Translations under genes and position numbers: made by a program
DNA from: Dillenia suffruticosa
Taxonomy: Eukaryota > Streptophyta > Magnoliopsida > Dilleniales > Dilleniaceae
Assembly (NCBI GenBank): GCA_033439265.1
Contig: JAVTVX010000027.1
Span: forward strand, 1,565,001-1,629,000
Length of the DNA: 64,000 bases
Direction: 5' to 3'
The notes under the pieces: generated by a model
Told to the model about the DNA's origin: nothing
Database searches by the model: none
Seen by the model: the letters and a program-made list of their open reading frames with translations, nothing else
Shown here: positions 12,251-23,022 of the stretch, piece after piece
Layout of the letters: each line of letters starts with the position of its first letter
Numbering within the stretch: the stretch's first letter is position 1

Positions 12251-12688
12251 TTGATATTCTGGGCCAGAACATATACCAAGAATTCTATGACTGGTGGTTT
12301 GAGGTTTATCGGTAACAATAGAAAGCTTTTGGCCAATCATTTGATGAGAAAGCTCTTCCCCACATTGGGCTTGCCAGAACTGCCACATACCCTGCAACAA
12401 CAGGATAACATCAACCCAGTGGTTTCATCATCGTCGATTCGTAGTAGTAATGAGTTCTCATCTGGGTTTCTGAGTCAAAGGCGAAACTTTCATCTTCTTC
12501 ATCCAAAACAGGTCCTCCAGAAGTCCAATTTCTTTTGGCGCGAAGAAGGGTGCTTCTGCAGAAGCAATAGCAGAAGAAGAGCTTCAGAGGAGGAGAAAAT
12601 GCCTGTCTGCTTGACTGAAAAGGCCATAATTCAGAACAAGTCTCTCTCTTGGTAGAGTTGCTGATACTTGTAGTAATCCCAACTCCAT
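12251..12688 (-). pseudogene. Era-like GTPase, 5' fragment only, frameshifted
   Basis: Read on the minus strand, an ATG at 12686-12688 opens MELGLLQVSATL, then stops. Further on, in shifting frames, lie DEEDESFAFDSETQMR, YYYESTMMKPLG, GYVAVL, the P-loop segment GKPNVGKS, then MIGQKLSIVTDKPQTTS and HRILGICSGPEYQ. These match the N-terminal half of plant chloroplast/mitochondrial Era-type GTPases, which bind 16S-type rRNA during ribosome assembly. The fragment stops at a GT directly after GPEYQ, where an intron would begin, and later exons are absent. The P-loop region has a missing G, two bases are missing before MIGQ, and only ~23 intron-like bases separate the first two coding blocks. This is a truncated, unprocessed gene remnant, collinear with At5g66470 as I recall it. 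Confidence 0.8.
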
Positions 12689-13982
12689 TGTTTCCGCCTT
12701 CCAGCTCTCACTCCCCAAAAGACATCCGTTTCCATTCCCATTTTCCCTCTCGATTCGAGACAAAACGGCGTCGTTTCTCCGACTAAAGTTCAATCTTGTA
12801 AACCAAAATCTAAATGTATGGGCTCCCCTCAAAATATTTTAAATTTTTTTATTTGACTTAAAAAAATATTTAAATCAATTTAAAATTACTAAAATTATAA
12901 AATTATAAAATTTTTATTTTTATTAAACTAAACTTTTATATATAAAATTTAGTTCAACTAGACTGAGATTTAATAAAAATTAATCAATCAACCTATAAAT
13001 AAATAAAATTATTTTTATTTTTGATAAAATATCTTAACACGCTATTTTGATAAAATGGTATTAGTTTATAATTTAATCAATAAATTTTTTAATACACATT
13101 TAAAATTATAATTTAAAATACATATTTACTTAATAAATCAGTAATAATTATAATTAAAATTTGACATTTTGTGATACCAACGGTAAGCACAAGGAGACAA
13201 ATTTATTAAGTATGACACTTTTTCACGGGCCGGTTCCAACCTCAAACATTCAGGCAAATTAGTCCCCTTGTGCTTCTGGGTGCAAAATCATCCATCACCT
13301 CTCTCTCTCTCTCTCTCAACATTTCCATAAATCAGCTCCACCTTCACCTTTGCCTCTCCACCTCCAACCTCAAAAAATAACAAAGGAAATTGCCATCTCC
13401 AACCCCCATCACAACCTGATTAAACAAAAGTGCTCTCCAGCCAGTAGTAGTAGTCAACCTCTGAATGCAGTGGAATGAGGTGCTAGCATTGCAACATGAG
13501 CAGAATATAACAAAAAGAAAGCAAATCTCATTAAGCAACCATAGAGGTTGAGTACTCAAGGAGGAGCCTCTTCCAAGGCATAAATTTTTCCGCAATGGGA
13601 AAGGAAACAAGACTTGAGCCTGTACAAAGGCAGTTGTGCAAGAGAGTCCGGCAATCCTCTCTGGGTAACCATATGAGAAAAGGAACAAAAAATTGAACCC
13701 AAAGAAGTAGAGAAGAAAAATTGAAGCGGGAACAGGAATGTAAAGATGGACAAAATTACATGAATTGATCAAAATAATCAATTTATCAACTGTCTCACTA
13801 AGCCACTCACAGATCAGAACTTAAAACCTGTTATTATCTTTGCAGAACTGTACATCTGCATATGTTAGAAAAATGCAACTGCAAGTGTGATATTGTTATT
13901 CACAAGATCATATGATTTACATTTTAATTCTCACATCCATCTTTGTCGTGGCATTATCATGTAATTTTTCATCATTAGTTCA
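12689..13982. other. Intergenic and 3' region of the coiled-coil gene
   Basis: The ACGGCGTCGT motif at 12762-12776 lies upstream of the Era-like remnant. The stretch 12830-13170 is very AT-rich, and a CT microsatellite spans about 13300-13318. The part from 13344 to 13982 is probably 3' UTR or downstream sequence of the minus-strand gene. No further gene is supported. Confidence 0.5.
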
Positions 13983-16900
13983 TCATTTTCCATCTTGCCC
14001 ACAATCATAAGTCTCAAGACCATCAGCAGATATTGATCCTCTTGAACTTGGGAGATAGGACCAGACCAAGGCCGCAGTGCCAAGAGTAACGGCGGTAGCA
14101 ACCGAGCCCCAAACCCACCTCTGCCTTCTTTCCTTTTCTTGTCTTTGACACCTTGCCAACTCTGAAGCAATCCAATTGTTACAAAAGTTAAGAGAGGCAA
14201 GCATGACATATGGAACTCAGCAGAGAAATCAAACAGGAATAATCGATCTCCATCATCCGTATACCTTTTGAAGAAGATTCCTCATTTATTTGTAATCAAA
14301 GCCCTAGTTACACATCTATCCTTAATAAGAAATAGCAAAGCGAAAAAAAAAAAGATGTGTGTGTGTACATATATATACTCAATACAGATATATACACAAG
14401 CACCTCTGTATCCTAATCTGTTTGCAAAAACATGTCACATGCTTCTATCTCAGTTCGCATTCTGTGAATGCATATGATTGGTTACATGGAAGAGATTAAA
14501 ACTCACCGCATTTTCTCATAAAGATCCAAAAACCATGACATCAATCAATGATCTTGATAAACTAACAAAAGACATGAAATACAACAATCTTACCCATTGC
14601 TTCTTGGTTCCTCTGAGACATCTCACGATTCACCGCCTCGTAATAGTGAAGTCGGTCCCACAAGCGAGCAATCTCAAAGTTTTTTGCCTCGATCAAAGCC
14701 CCCATCTCCATCTCAACCTCAGCCTTGGCCAAGCCCCTCCCTATAGAATTTGACACAAACCTAGCAATATCAACCTGCTGGCATAGCTCCTCCACAGGAT
14801 CAGAGTCCGCTTGTTCTTCACCTGAACTAAATATTGCATCAGCTGGCAGTGTCAACCCCACATGAGCTAATTGCTCCCTAATCCTCTGCCACTCCCTGCT
14901 CATAATGCTCAAGGATTCTTCTGCTTGCTTCCTCTTTTCTATCTCCAACAGTAAACTCAACCTAATTTCACGCAATTCTCCTTCAACATCACGAACAGGA
15001 GGTGGCTGTCGTCCACTATCAGTTGACAGTTCTACAAGACCACAACAACAACAAAAAACTGGGTCTTAATCCCAATATTTGAGATCGGCCATTTGAACGA
15101 CAAATTTAAAAAGTATAGAAGAAAGGTAAATAAAATAAAAAATATATATATGTAAAATAAAAAAATAAAATACAAAGAAAAAGGAAAGTAAATAAATAAA
15201 TCAATAGATAAAGATCTACAATATATTGGTTTAATTTGTGCGGATTCTTCTACGCCATCCATTCCAATACAAGACAATTTTCTTTTCTAAATTCTTAATT
15301 TCTATATCTTTACGAATAACTTGTATCCAAATTTTCAACGATTTACTTTTACGTTTTATTAGATCTCCTATATTTAAGTTCTCAGTTCTCCTAACCGTTG
15401 CATCTTTAGGCCTTCTTTGCACGTGTCCGAACCATCTCAAACAATACTCTCGCATTTTATCCACAATTAAACTAACTCCCAACTTGTTACGAATTTTTTC
15501 GTTTCTAATTCTATTTTTTCTAATTTTTTCACACATCTATCTAAATATTCTCATTTCTGTTACAACTATCTTTTACTCATGTTGTTGTTTAATGGTTGAG
15601 CACTTAGTACCATATAATAGTGTAAGTCTAATAGAGATTCTATAAAATTTTCCTTTCAAATGTAATGGTATCGTGTAATCGTAAAGAATTCCGGATGTCT
15701 TTCTCCATTTCATTCTACACACTTAAATCCTATGGTTCACGTCTCCATCTATATTACCATTGTTTTGAATGATGGAACCCAAATATGTAAATCGTTCACT
15801 TTTGATACATTTTGTTCATCTAACCTAATCGTTTCTTCATTATTCCTATGACTTTCAGTAACCCTACATCTCATATATTCGATTTTCGACCTATTCAATC
15901 TAAACCCTCTAAATTTCAGTGTAAATCTCCATAGCTCTAGTTTAACACTAACATTCTCCCTAATTTCATCAACTAGCACTATATCATTTGCGAAAAGTAT
16001 ACACCATCAGATTTCATCTTGAATATTTTTTGTTATTTCGTCTATTATTATTGCAAATAGGAGGGGATTTAATATCAAATCTTGATGGAACTCAATATTA
16101 ATGGGAAAACTATCGCTCAGACCCCTAAAGTTCTTACACTGGTTACAGCTCTCTCATACATATTTCTAATTAGATTGATATATTTCAAGGATATCCCTTT
16201 TTTTATCAGCATCCACCATAATAAGTCTCTAGGGAGCCTATCATATGCTTTTTCTAGATCATTGAATATCATATGTAGGTCTCTTTTCTGTACTCTATAT
16301 GTCTCTATCAAATGTCTTAACAGGTGGATTGCATCCATGATGGATTTTCTTAACATAAATCCAAATTGATTTTGAGATACACTTATCTCCGATCTCAATT
16401 TATACTCTATCACTCTCTCTCATAGTTTCATGGTATGACTCATAAGTTTAATTATATAAATCAGCACAGTTCTACAAGACCAAATTATATAAATCAGCTA
16501 AGAGCATGACAACATCAAATGAACCACCTTTTATAGCATAACAAACAAATCTTAACACTGAATAACTAACAAAGCTAATGCATTCCAACCAGAAACAAGA
16601 ATTTACATGCTTACTTACATAAATCAAAAGTTTAGGATTGCATGCCAATAATAATAAGCCAACTCATTATCTAAATGACACAAAACCACAAGCTTCTGTC
16701 AAGAAGGGATGAGTACTTGGCGATTCTATGCTCATGGCTCTATGAAAATGATTAACCCGGATGCAAAGGGCATTTGGGTGCTCTCTACACCCCCCCCAAC
16801 TCTCCTCCACAAATGTGACACTTTGTCTTATCCTGTTTGTAGGGTGCAACACGAGGATTCCCCAGGAAGTCACCCATTCTAGTATTACTCTCTCCCAAGC

Positions 16901-18349
16901 TTAACTGCAGAGTTTTGATAGGATCCGGTGCATTAATGATTGCACCCATCAGTGACATTTTTTTCTTTCTTTTTTTTTTTTAATAGACACATAAGGCTTT
17001 TCAAAAATTTCCTCATGAATGAGCATACAGCAGTCACTATACTGTTAACATTTTGGCCTTGAATGCCATTCTTCCTTCTAATAGAGGCAACTCTACCATG
17101 TCCAAACCAGAATTTACATACATAAGTACATAAAATCAAAAGTTTAGGATTGGAGGCCAATAATTATAATCCAATTCATAATCTAAATAACGCATTACCT
17201 CAGGCTTCCATCAAAAGGCGATGAGTAGTCACTAATTCTATGCCAATAGCTCTATGAAATTGATTAGGCACAAATTCAAAGGGATGTTTGGGTGCCCTCT
17301 AGCCCCCTCCACTCTCATCCACAAGCGTGCCATTTTTCTGATTCTACTTGTACCTTTCTCATCTACAACAAAAGTTTTTTACATAGAAACATAGGGCTTT
17401 TCAAAATTTCGTCATAAAATAACAGAAAGCGGTAATTATACTAGCATAAAGTGGCCAGTTTTCATTCTAGGAGAGGCAATTCTAATCCATACACCCTAAA
17501 AGAAGCACAATTTCACTCATCAAAACAGGATAGCGATATGTAAGACAAGGCAAGTAATGAACTAGACGACATAACAGAAAAAAACCGATAGGCTAAGGAT
17601 ATACCTTCCCAGGCATCAAAGTACTCTCCTACTGGCGTGGTGAGCCTAAAAGACCTTTCTGCTGCACCAAATTCATCCCCTTCGGTGGTGCTTGCACAGC
17701 TCAGAGAATCCTGGGGATCAAAGAAATCATCACCATCATCTCTCCCCAAATTCATCGCGACACTGTCCATAAACCCACTTTCCTCTACGAATCCCTTATC
17801 AAATCCATTGCTAGCAACTTCTTCCTCATCCTCATTCTCGTTTCCCAAATCACCATCAACCCCGACGACCTTAACATCATCAACAACATCGTCATCAAGT
17901 AAACCATTTACATGTTTTTCCTCAAATGACCTCGAAACCGGAACGGGAATCCCAATATTCCCACCTGAATCACCCATCTCTTTATGCCCATTTTCCTCTT
18001 CTTTCTCCCTTTGCTGAGATGGCAGGTGACAAAAACTCTTCGACAACCTCGGCCCACGCCGCTTATGATTAACAATGTAAGGCGATGGAGGGAACGAGGA
18101 CGGAGAATCCAATATCGGAGAATCCGGCAAAGGAGTCGCCTTGGGTGTCGCGTACAACGCCGGAGTAATCTTTGCCCATTGGAATTTCTTGTCGTTCAAA
18201 GCCGGAGAACTATTCCTCTTCTCCAGCTTCGAATTTTGATTCACAGAATTCCCAGATTTGTGATTATGGTTGTTATTCAACGACACCGATGATTTCGAGG
18301 GTCCTGGTTCCAATAATCTATCCAAAGCTGCTGCCGAAAACGTTGGCAT
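13983..18349 (-). CDS. Uncharacterised plant protein with disordered N-half, coiled coil and C-terminal membrane segment
   Basis: Three exons fit in phase: 17605-18349, 14594-15031 and 13983-14161, giving 453 aa. The N-terminal ~245 residues are low-complexity, rich in Ser, Pro, Asp and Glu, with a conserved-looking FQWAKITPALYATP. Exon 2 is strongly helical (EIRLSLLLEIEKRKQAEES) and probably a coiled coil. Exon 3 continues the basic helix (RCQRQEKERRQR), followed by a hydrophobic segment of ~20 residues (WGSVATAVTLGTAALVWSYL) and a 22-residue tail. This is a tail-anchor-like layout, with the N-terminus presumably cytosolic. I relate it to At5g66480/At3g50910, which lack an assigned function. 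A 5' UTR intron (18354-18467) ends four bases before the ATG. Intron 1 is 2.57 kb and filled with insertions. Confidence 0.8.
15026..16482 (-). mobile_element. 5'-truncated RTE-type LINE in intron 1, with target-site duplication
   Basis: Minus-strand fragments encode the second half of a non-LTR reverse transcriptase, in order: NQFGFMLRKSIMDAIHLLRHL, FNDLEKAYDRLPRDLLWW, LVDEIRENVSVKLELWR, KIEYMRCRV, then the terminal LRWFGHVQRRPKDATVRR segment. Stops and frameshifts make it inactive; the FADD catalytic region is not intact. The 3' end is short TTG repeats (plus strand CAACAACAACA from 15041), typical of RTE elements. A perfect 17-bp target-site duplication, ACAGTTCTACAAGACCA, occurs at 15026-15042 and 16466-16482. 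The element is in the same sense as the host gene. The duplicated sequence contains the exon 2 splice acceptor. Confidence 0.9.
16588..17494. repeat. Tandem duplication in intron 1 of the coiled-coil gene
   Basis: Copy A (about 16588-17104) and copy B (about 17105-17494) share long diverged similarity, for example ATCAAAAGTTTAGGATTG, GCTCTATGAAAATGATTA versus GCTCTATGAAATTGATTA, and GGCTTTTCAAAA. Copy A is longer mainly because it carries the 5S rRNA-derived insert. Divergence suggests an old duplication. Confidence 0.7.
16842..16947 (-). pseudogene. 5S rRNA pseudogene
   Basis: The minus strand reads GGGTGCAATCATTAATGCAC, then CGGATCCTATCAAAACTCTG, CAGTTAAGCTTGGGAGAGAG, TAATACTAGAATGGGTGAC and TCCTCGTGTTGCACCC. 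This is end-to-end plant 5S rRNA sequence of 106 bp instead of about 119. Compared with the canonical gene as I remember it, eight bases are missing near the 5' end (ACCAGCAC) and GTGC is missing inside the internal box A (AAGC[GTGC]TTGGG). Several C-to-T or G-to-A changes are also present. No T-run terminator follows the 3' end. It lies in the first copy of an intronic tandem duplication and is absent from the second. Confidence 0.88.
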
Positions 18350-20066
18350 AGTTCTACAAAAATTAAAATAAAAAACGAAACCACATCAATTTAAAGCTAA
18401 ACGAATCCTAGAAATCGACCCAATTAGGAAATAATTGAAAAAAATAATTGAATTATGCGGAAGGTACCTTGGAGAGGAAGAAAAGAGTGAATTAGGAAGA
18501 ACCCCAGGAAAGAGAGAGTGAGCGGAGGGAGAGATCAGACATGAAACGACGTCGTTCGAATCGAAGAAGCGGGTGTTTTACCAGAAGACAAAAAGAAATG
18601 GAAGAAGAGCAGCGGGCGGGCTTCGTAGGTTTTGGGTTTCAAAGAGTCGTAGGTTCGTGGTCGGGTTCTTCTCCCCGAGTTTCGGAATGGACGAAACCTG
18701 AAAGGTTTTATCTTCTCTCACAGGTTGACAGACACCCACCTCAGACCTCTCTCTCTCTCTCTCTCTCTCTCACCGCCTTTGCGTTCGCATCTTCCCCCAC
18801 CGCAAAATTTGAATCTTAAAATTTCTAAAATATTCTAATTGTTCGTCAGAAAGGCACGCACTCGGTTTGCTTTAAATATCTTAAGACGGGCTTCGAAACG
18901 ACGACGTTTTTATAATTTCTTGCAAGAAAAGATATGAGGGGAGAGGGAGAGGGAGAGGGAGAGGGAGAGAGAGAGAGTCGTCGAAGTTTCGCCTTTGAGG
19001 TACCGGTGTGGGTGGTGAGTTCACAGATCGATGACGTGGCAAAGCGTGAGTGCGTGCGTAAGGATCACGCTTTGTCTGTTTCTGACAATTAATGATTTTT
19101 TAATGAAAAAAGGAAAATTGAATTTGGGTGTGATATGGGTGAAGAAGTGAATACGAATGGCATGACCTGTTCTAAATCAATACGTGTGCTTTTTCCATTC
19201 TGCGATTATAAAGATTGCACGGCAAGTTCAAGTATTTTTCTTTTTCCTATAATTATTGCTTCAACTCGTCTACTTTTAATTTCATTTTTAATTTTTCTTA
19301 TAATATATAGATAGATTTTTTTTTTATATCGAAACTCAAACCGAATCTATTATATCGGAAAGAAAAAAAATATCAATCGAATTAAAATTCATTAATATAT
19401 ACAGATAGATAATTGTGAAATTGAATATGTAGACATGAAATTTGGAGGCGGTCCTGACGGGGAGGGTTGGGTTGATGTAGATCATGACTCAAACCCAAAA
19501 GCATTGGAGCATCTACCTTTGTTCTACGCATTATTATTACAAAAATTCCATTTCTTCCCGAACTGAAATCCTCTCTTCTCAGGTTTTCAATTGGGTCGAT
19601 CGGAAAATGCAAATTTTCTTTTGTGATATCAAAATTTTGTTTTTCAATAAAATATTTCCCCTGCATAAATAAATTTTACAATATCAATGCCAAGTTGAAT
19701 CAGTGATTAGACACACATACCCTTTAAATAAGATTTCAAACGTAACGAGAGTTTTTTCGTGTAAGAATTTAATCCAACTTGAAATAAATTTAGTTAAATT
19801 TAATATGATTATTTGATAATAATGATTTATTCAAAAAAAAAAGAGTAAGTTCTAGAATTGCATTCCAAAAGAGTTTTAACTAAAGTAGCACAAATCCTTA
19901 TATCCCTTATAATATACTCAAATTCAAGTCTCACTAAGGAAAGAAAAAAAAAAAAAAGGCCTTATTGAGATTTTCATGGGCTATCTAGACCCTGGGCAAC
20001 GGCCCAAGGGTCAAATCAAAAATAAAAGCTGGACTTTGTAATTATTATTGAATAAAATATAAATAA
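18350..20066. promoter_or_regulatory. 5' flank of the coiled-coil gene
   Basis: It holds the 5' UTR intron (18354-18467), an ACGACGTCGT palindrome at 18544-18556, a CT microsatellite at about 18750-18770 and a related ACGACGACGT motif at 18895-18910. A GA-rich tract follows at 18936-18977. From 19080 to 20066 the DNA is AT-rich with no supported gene. Confidence 0.45.
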
Positions 20067-20414
20067 TCAAAAATAAATTACAGGCCTATTTGAATCCTTG
20101 TCCCATTTACCACCCTCTTTCATATACTCCATGTACCTTGAAAATTCAGGCTTGGATGTTGCCTTCTTCTTCTTGGAGAAATTAAGGACAAACATGGGAT
20201 GACTCTTTTGGGCCTTCTTTTCAGGCTTAACCATTGGAATGCTTATGGCTTTTAAACTAACCACTCCTTTGAGCTTTTTAGACAATTTTAAGATGCCCAT
20301 TTGGACAACTTTAGTACCAACCTTCTTTGCTTTGTCTCCATGACCATTGGTGGATGAATTGCGCAACTTTTCATATACAAGACGATCTCTCTGCTTTTTC
20401 CAGGCTCCAAACAT
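20067..20414 (-). CDS. Small basic plant protein, function unknown
   Basis: An intact single-exon frame of 115 codons, rich in Lys. It opens MFGAWKKQRDRLVYEKLR and ends KEGGKWDKDSNRPVIYF. A TATATATG element on the minus strand near 20480-20488 lies about 70 bases upstream of the ATG, at a plausible TATA-box distance. The C-terminal block (FSRYMEYMKEGGKWD) resembles short unknown proteins I associate with At5g66490/At3g50900, which are neighbours of the preceding gene's counterparts in Arabidopsis; that supports a real gene. There is no signal peptide, membrane segment or known domain. The Lys clusters (KKAQK, KKKKATSK) could be nuclear-targeting, but this is only inference. Confidence 0.65.
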   Translation of the reverse strand: MFGAWKKQRDRLVYEKLRNSSTNGHGDKAKKVGTKVVQMGILKLSKKLKGVVSLKAISIPMVKPEKKAQKSHPMFVLNFSKKKKATSKPEFSRYMEYMKEGGKWDKDSNRPVIYF

Positions 20415-20926
20415 GGCTTCAAAGAAAATGGGTGAGATGAAGAAAGAGTGACAGTTGGTCCATTGTTGTTTAAGAAGTGGTACATATATAGACCTGGCAT
20501 TTTCACGTCACCATTGATTTTCCTAAACTTGAATATTTCAATAGACTTGAATATGCATCTATTGGTCATACCTGTTAAGGCATATTAAACCAGACACTAC
20601 ACTCTTTTAATCAAAATTTTAAATTCAAATCTTGACGATTGCCCTTAATTGGATCCACAATATTCAAATCAAATTAATCGAATAATCCAAATACCAATAG
20701 TCAAATACCAAAAAATAAATTAAAGTAGATTAAAAGAAATCTTTTGGTGAAAACATACTTATTTTCTCATAATTTTTTATTTTAAAAAACGAGCGATCCA
20801 CCGAGCATTTTAATAAGATTAGAAACTAACTCTCAAAGTAATTATTATAGTTTAAACCGAATATTTTATAAAAGTAAAAATCTCATAACAATAATTATAG
20901 AAAATTGAAATATTTGTAGTCATGCC

Positions 20927-21109
20927 TTGTTTTTTTGTCTCTGGACTTGATTCGTTGTCGAATATTCAGAATTTTATTCCGACTAATTTTGATCAATCTG
21001 TTGCCGGATCCCAATCGGGAGTAAACTCTCCCAATGTCATTTTGTCACTACCAAGACTCGAACCATGGATCTTAATATGAGATGTTAATACCTTTCATAT
21101 TACACCAAC
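20927..21109 (-). mobile_element. tRNA-derived SINE, minus orientation
   Basis: On the minus strand, an A-box-like TTGGTGTAATATGAAAGG is followed by the B-box-like GGTTCGAGTCT. The family 3' segment AAAATTAGTCGGAATAAAAT and an A-rich tail then follow. An 11-bp direct repeat, GAAATATTTGT, starts the flanks at about 20907 and 21110, consistent with a target-site duplication. Confidence 0.7.
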
Positions 21110-21139
21110 GAAATATTTGTTTGTAGCCATTCTTTACTC

Positions 21140-21142
21140 TTT

Positions 21143-21181
<39 letters not shown>
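21140..21181. repeat. Poly(A) tract
   Basis: A run of about 40 A residues. There is no clear retroelement body adjacent to it. A run of about 22 T residues follows at 21361-21382. Confidence 0.9.
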
Positions 21182-21655
21182 AGACTGAATCCAAATTCAA
21201 CGGCCAACAACACCGTCTGACCTACTGGGATACAACTAGATAACAAAGGTGGATCATTGGCTGATTTAAACCTTTTTCTAGTACCTTAATCAGCAGGATA
21301 GGAAGTCTAATTCTTCATTTCCACGATTTGGAAACTCCAACCACTTTACGGCAACTAGTACCATTTTTTTTTTTTTTTTTTTACTTCAATCTGAATTTAC
21401 CAAATCAAACCTCAAGGAGGGGCAAAGATCCATGTTTCCTATTGGTTTGGGCTCCACCTACTCTGATACTAAACCTAAACCCTTTTAGGTGATCTCTAGA
21501 AGGCGCACCATGGTTTGAATCCTTCAAGACACGTGTTTATGTAGTTCACACACCAACTCCCAGGTACGATAAGAGCTTTGATGGCATGGGGTCATTCACT
21601 GAAACACTAATGCAGTAACCATTGTGACGAATGAATGAAATGCCCAAGAAATACT

Positions 21656-22846
21656 TGTTAGAATCTTTATATTGCGTTACCGTTAAAAATAACTATTTTG
21701 ATATCTTATCTTTCATTTCACTATTTTCATACAACAAAATTTTTTATAGGATAAAATTCATTATATAAAAAATAATTGTGATGGCAAATTTATCTATTTC
21801 CTAATGTGATCACGTCTTTATATACAAATTTTTTATTTAATTGTGACTACTGTGACTAAACCATAATGAATTTTAAAAATTATATTGATCACAATATTAA
21901 TCAATTTTACCAATTAAACTACCTAATACATTTTGTACCTTTCCTTATGTACAAAATATTTTAAAAATTAATTTTATACACAATATTTTAATATAAAGTT
22001 CTAATATGAAATAATTGAAACTTTATTAGACCTTTAAAAATATATCGTAGGGACTTGATTGAAAAATGAATAACCTCTTTAAAGATCATTTAATACGAAG
22101 TATAAATGATTTTCCAAAAATGAAAAATTGACCACATGGTCATTCATTGAGTAAATGAATATTTAAAATATTACAATTTTTTAAATAGGACAACTTCATT
22201 CAAAAAATCAAGATTTTTAATCACTAATTCAAAATCCGAAAATCATAATTTTTAAAAATATCTTGAAATTCATCAGAATTTTGAAGGTAGAGGACAAAAT
22301 ATTCTGATACCAAATGTTAGAATCTTTATATTGCAAACCAAATGCAATAGTAAAAAAAACAAATAATTCAAGAAATAGGATCAAATGTACATCCGACCAT
22401 TCTCGATTCCGACGATTCTCGACAATTGTAATAGCACAAAGTGATTTTGGAGCGTGCACCGATTCCAACAATCTCCGTCAATTGTGATAATACCAAAATA
22501 ACATGTACAAATCTTCTAGGCTCTCAATTTCTCTCTAGTGTGGAGACTTGAAATTGGACTTAGGGACCCAATACACTAGAAAGGGATTTATATAAGCTCT
22601 CAACCATCAAAGAGCTTTTAAAACCTCATAATTGTCACCCTAAAATATTGTTGGTTATAATGAGCATTTAATCAAATATTCATAACCGAAAATAAGATTA
22701 ATTGTGTGGAGGTTTAAATGAGACACCTAAATATGGCCAAATGCATCCCGATTCAAATCCCTTCTATTCTTCATCACATTTAATTATTTTTCGGTTATAT
22801 TTTCCCCATTAATTGCGATTTGAATTCAAAAATTAAATTCCTAACA
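21656..22846 (-). mobile_element. Internally deleted LTR retrotransposon (TRIM/solo-like derivative)
   Basis: On the minus strand, the upstream LTR runs from TGTTAGGAATTTAATT (at 22846) to ATTCTAACA (at 22315), 532 bp with TG...CA ends. It is followed directly by TTTGGTATCAGAAT (22301-22314), close to the initiator tRNA-Met primer-binding site TGGTATCAGAGC. The far end at 21656 matches only the last 20 bp of the LTR (CAATATAAAGATTCTAACA). The 5-bp direct repeat ATACT flanks both ends (21651-21655 and 22847-22851). No gag or pol coding is seen in the ~640 bp between. I infer an element that lost most of its interior and its 3' LTR. Superfamily is not certain; the primer site would suit Copia-type elements. 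Confidence 0.8.
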
Positions 22847-23022
22847 ATACTATGCCCTCCCTTTCCTCCTAATGGAGAGAGAGAGAGAGAGATAGAGGTC
22901 TATTCTTTTCAACTGATTGTCTTGGAGCTCACATTTTAAATGAACAAAAAGCTGGCGAGATATACAGCTGGAGGGTAGAATGTCATAAAATGTGCTACCG
23001 ATGCTGATGTATGAGAACCAGC

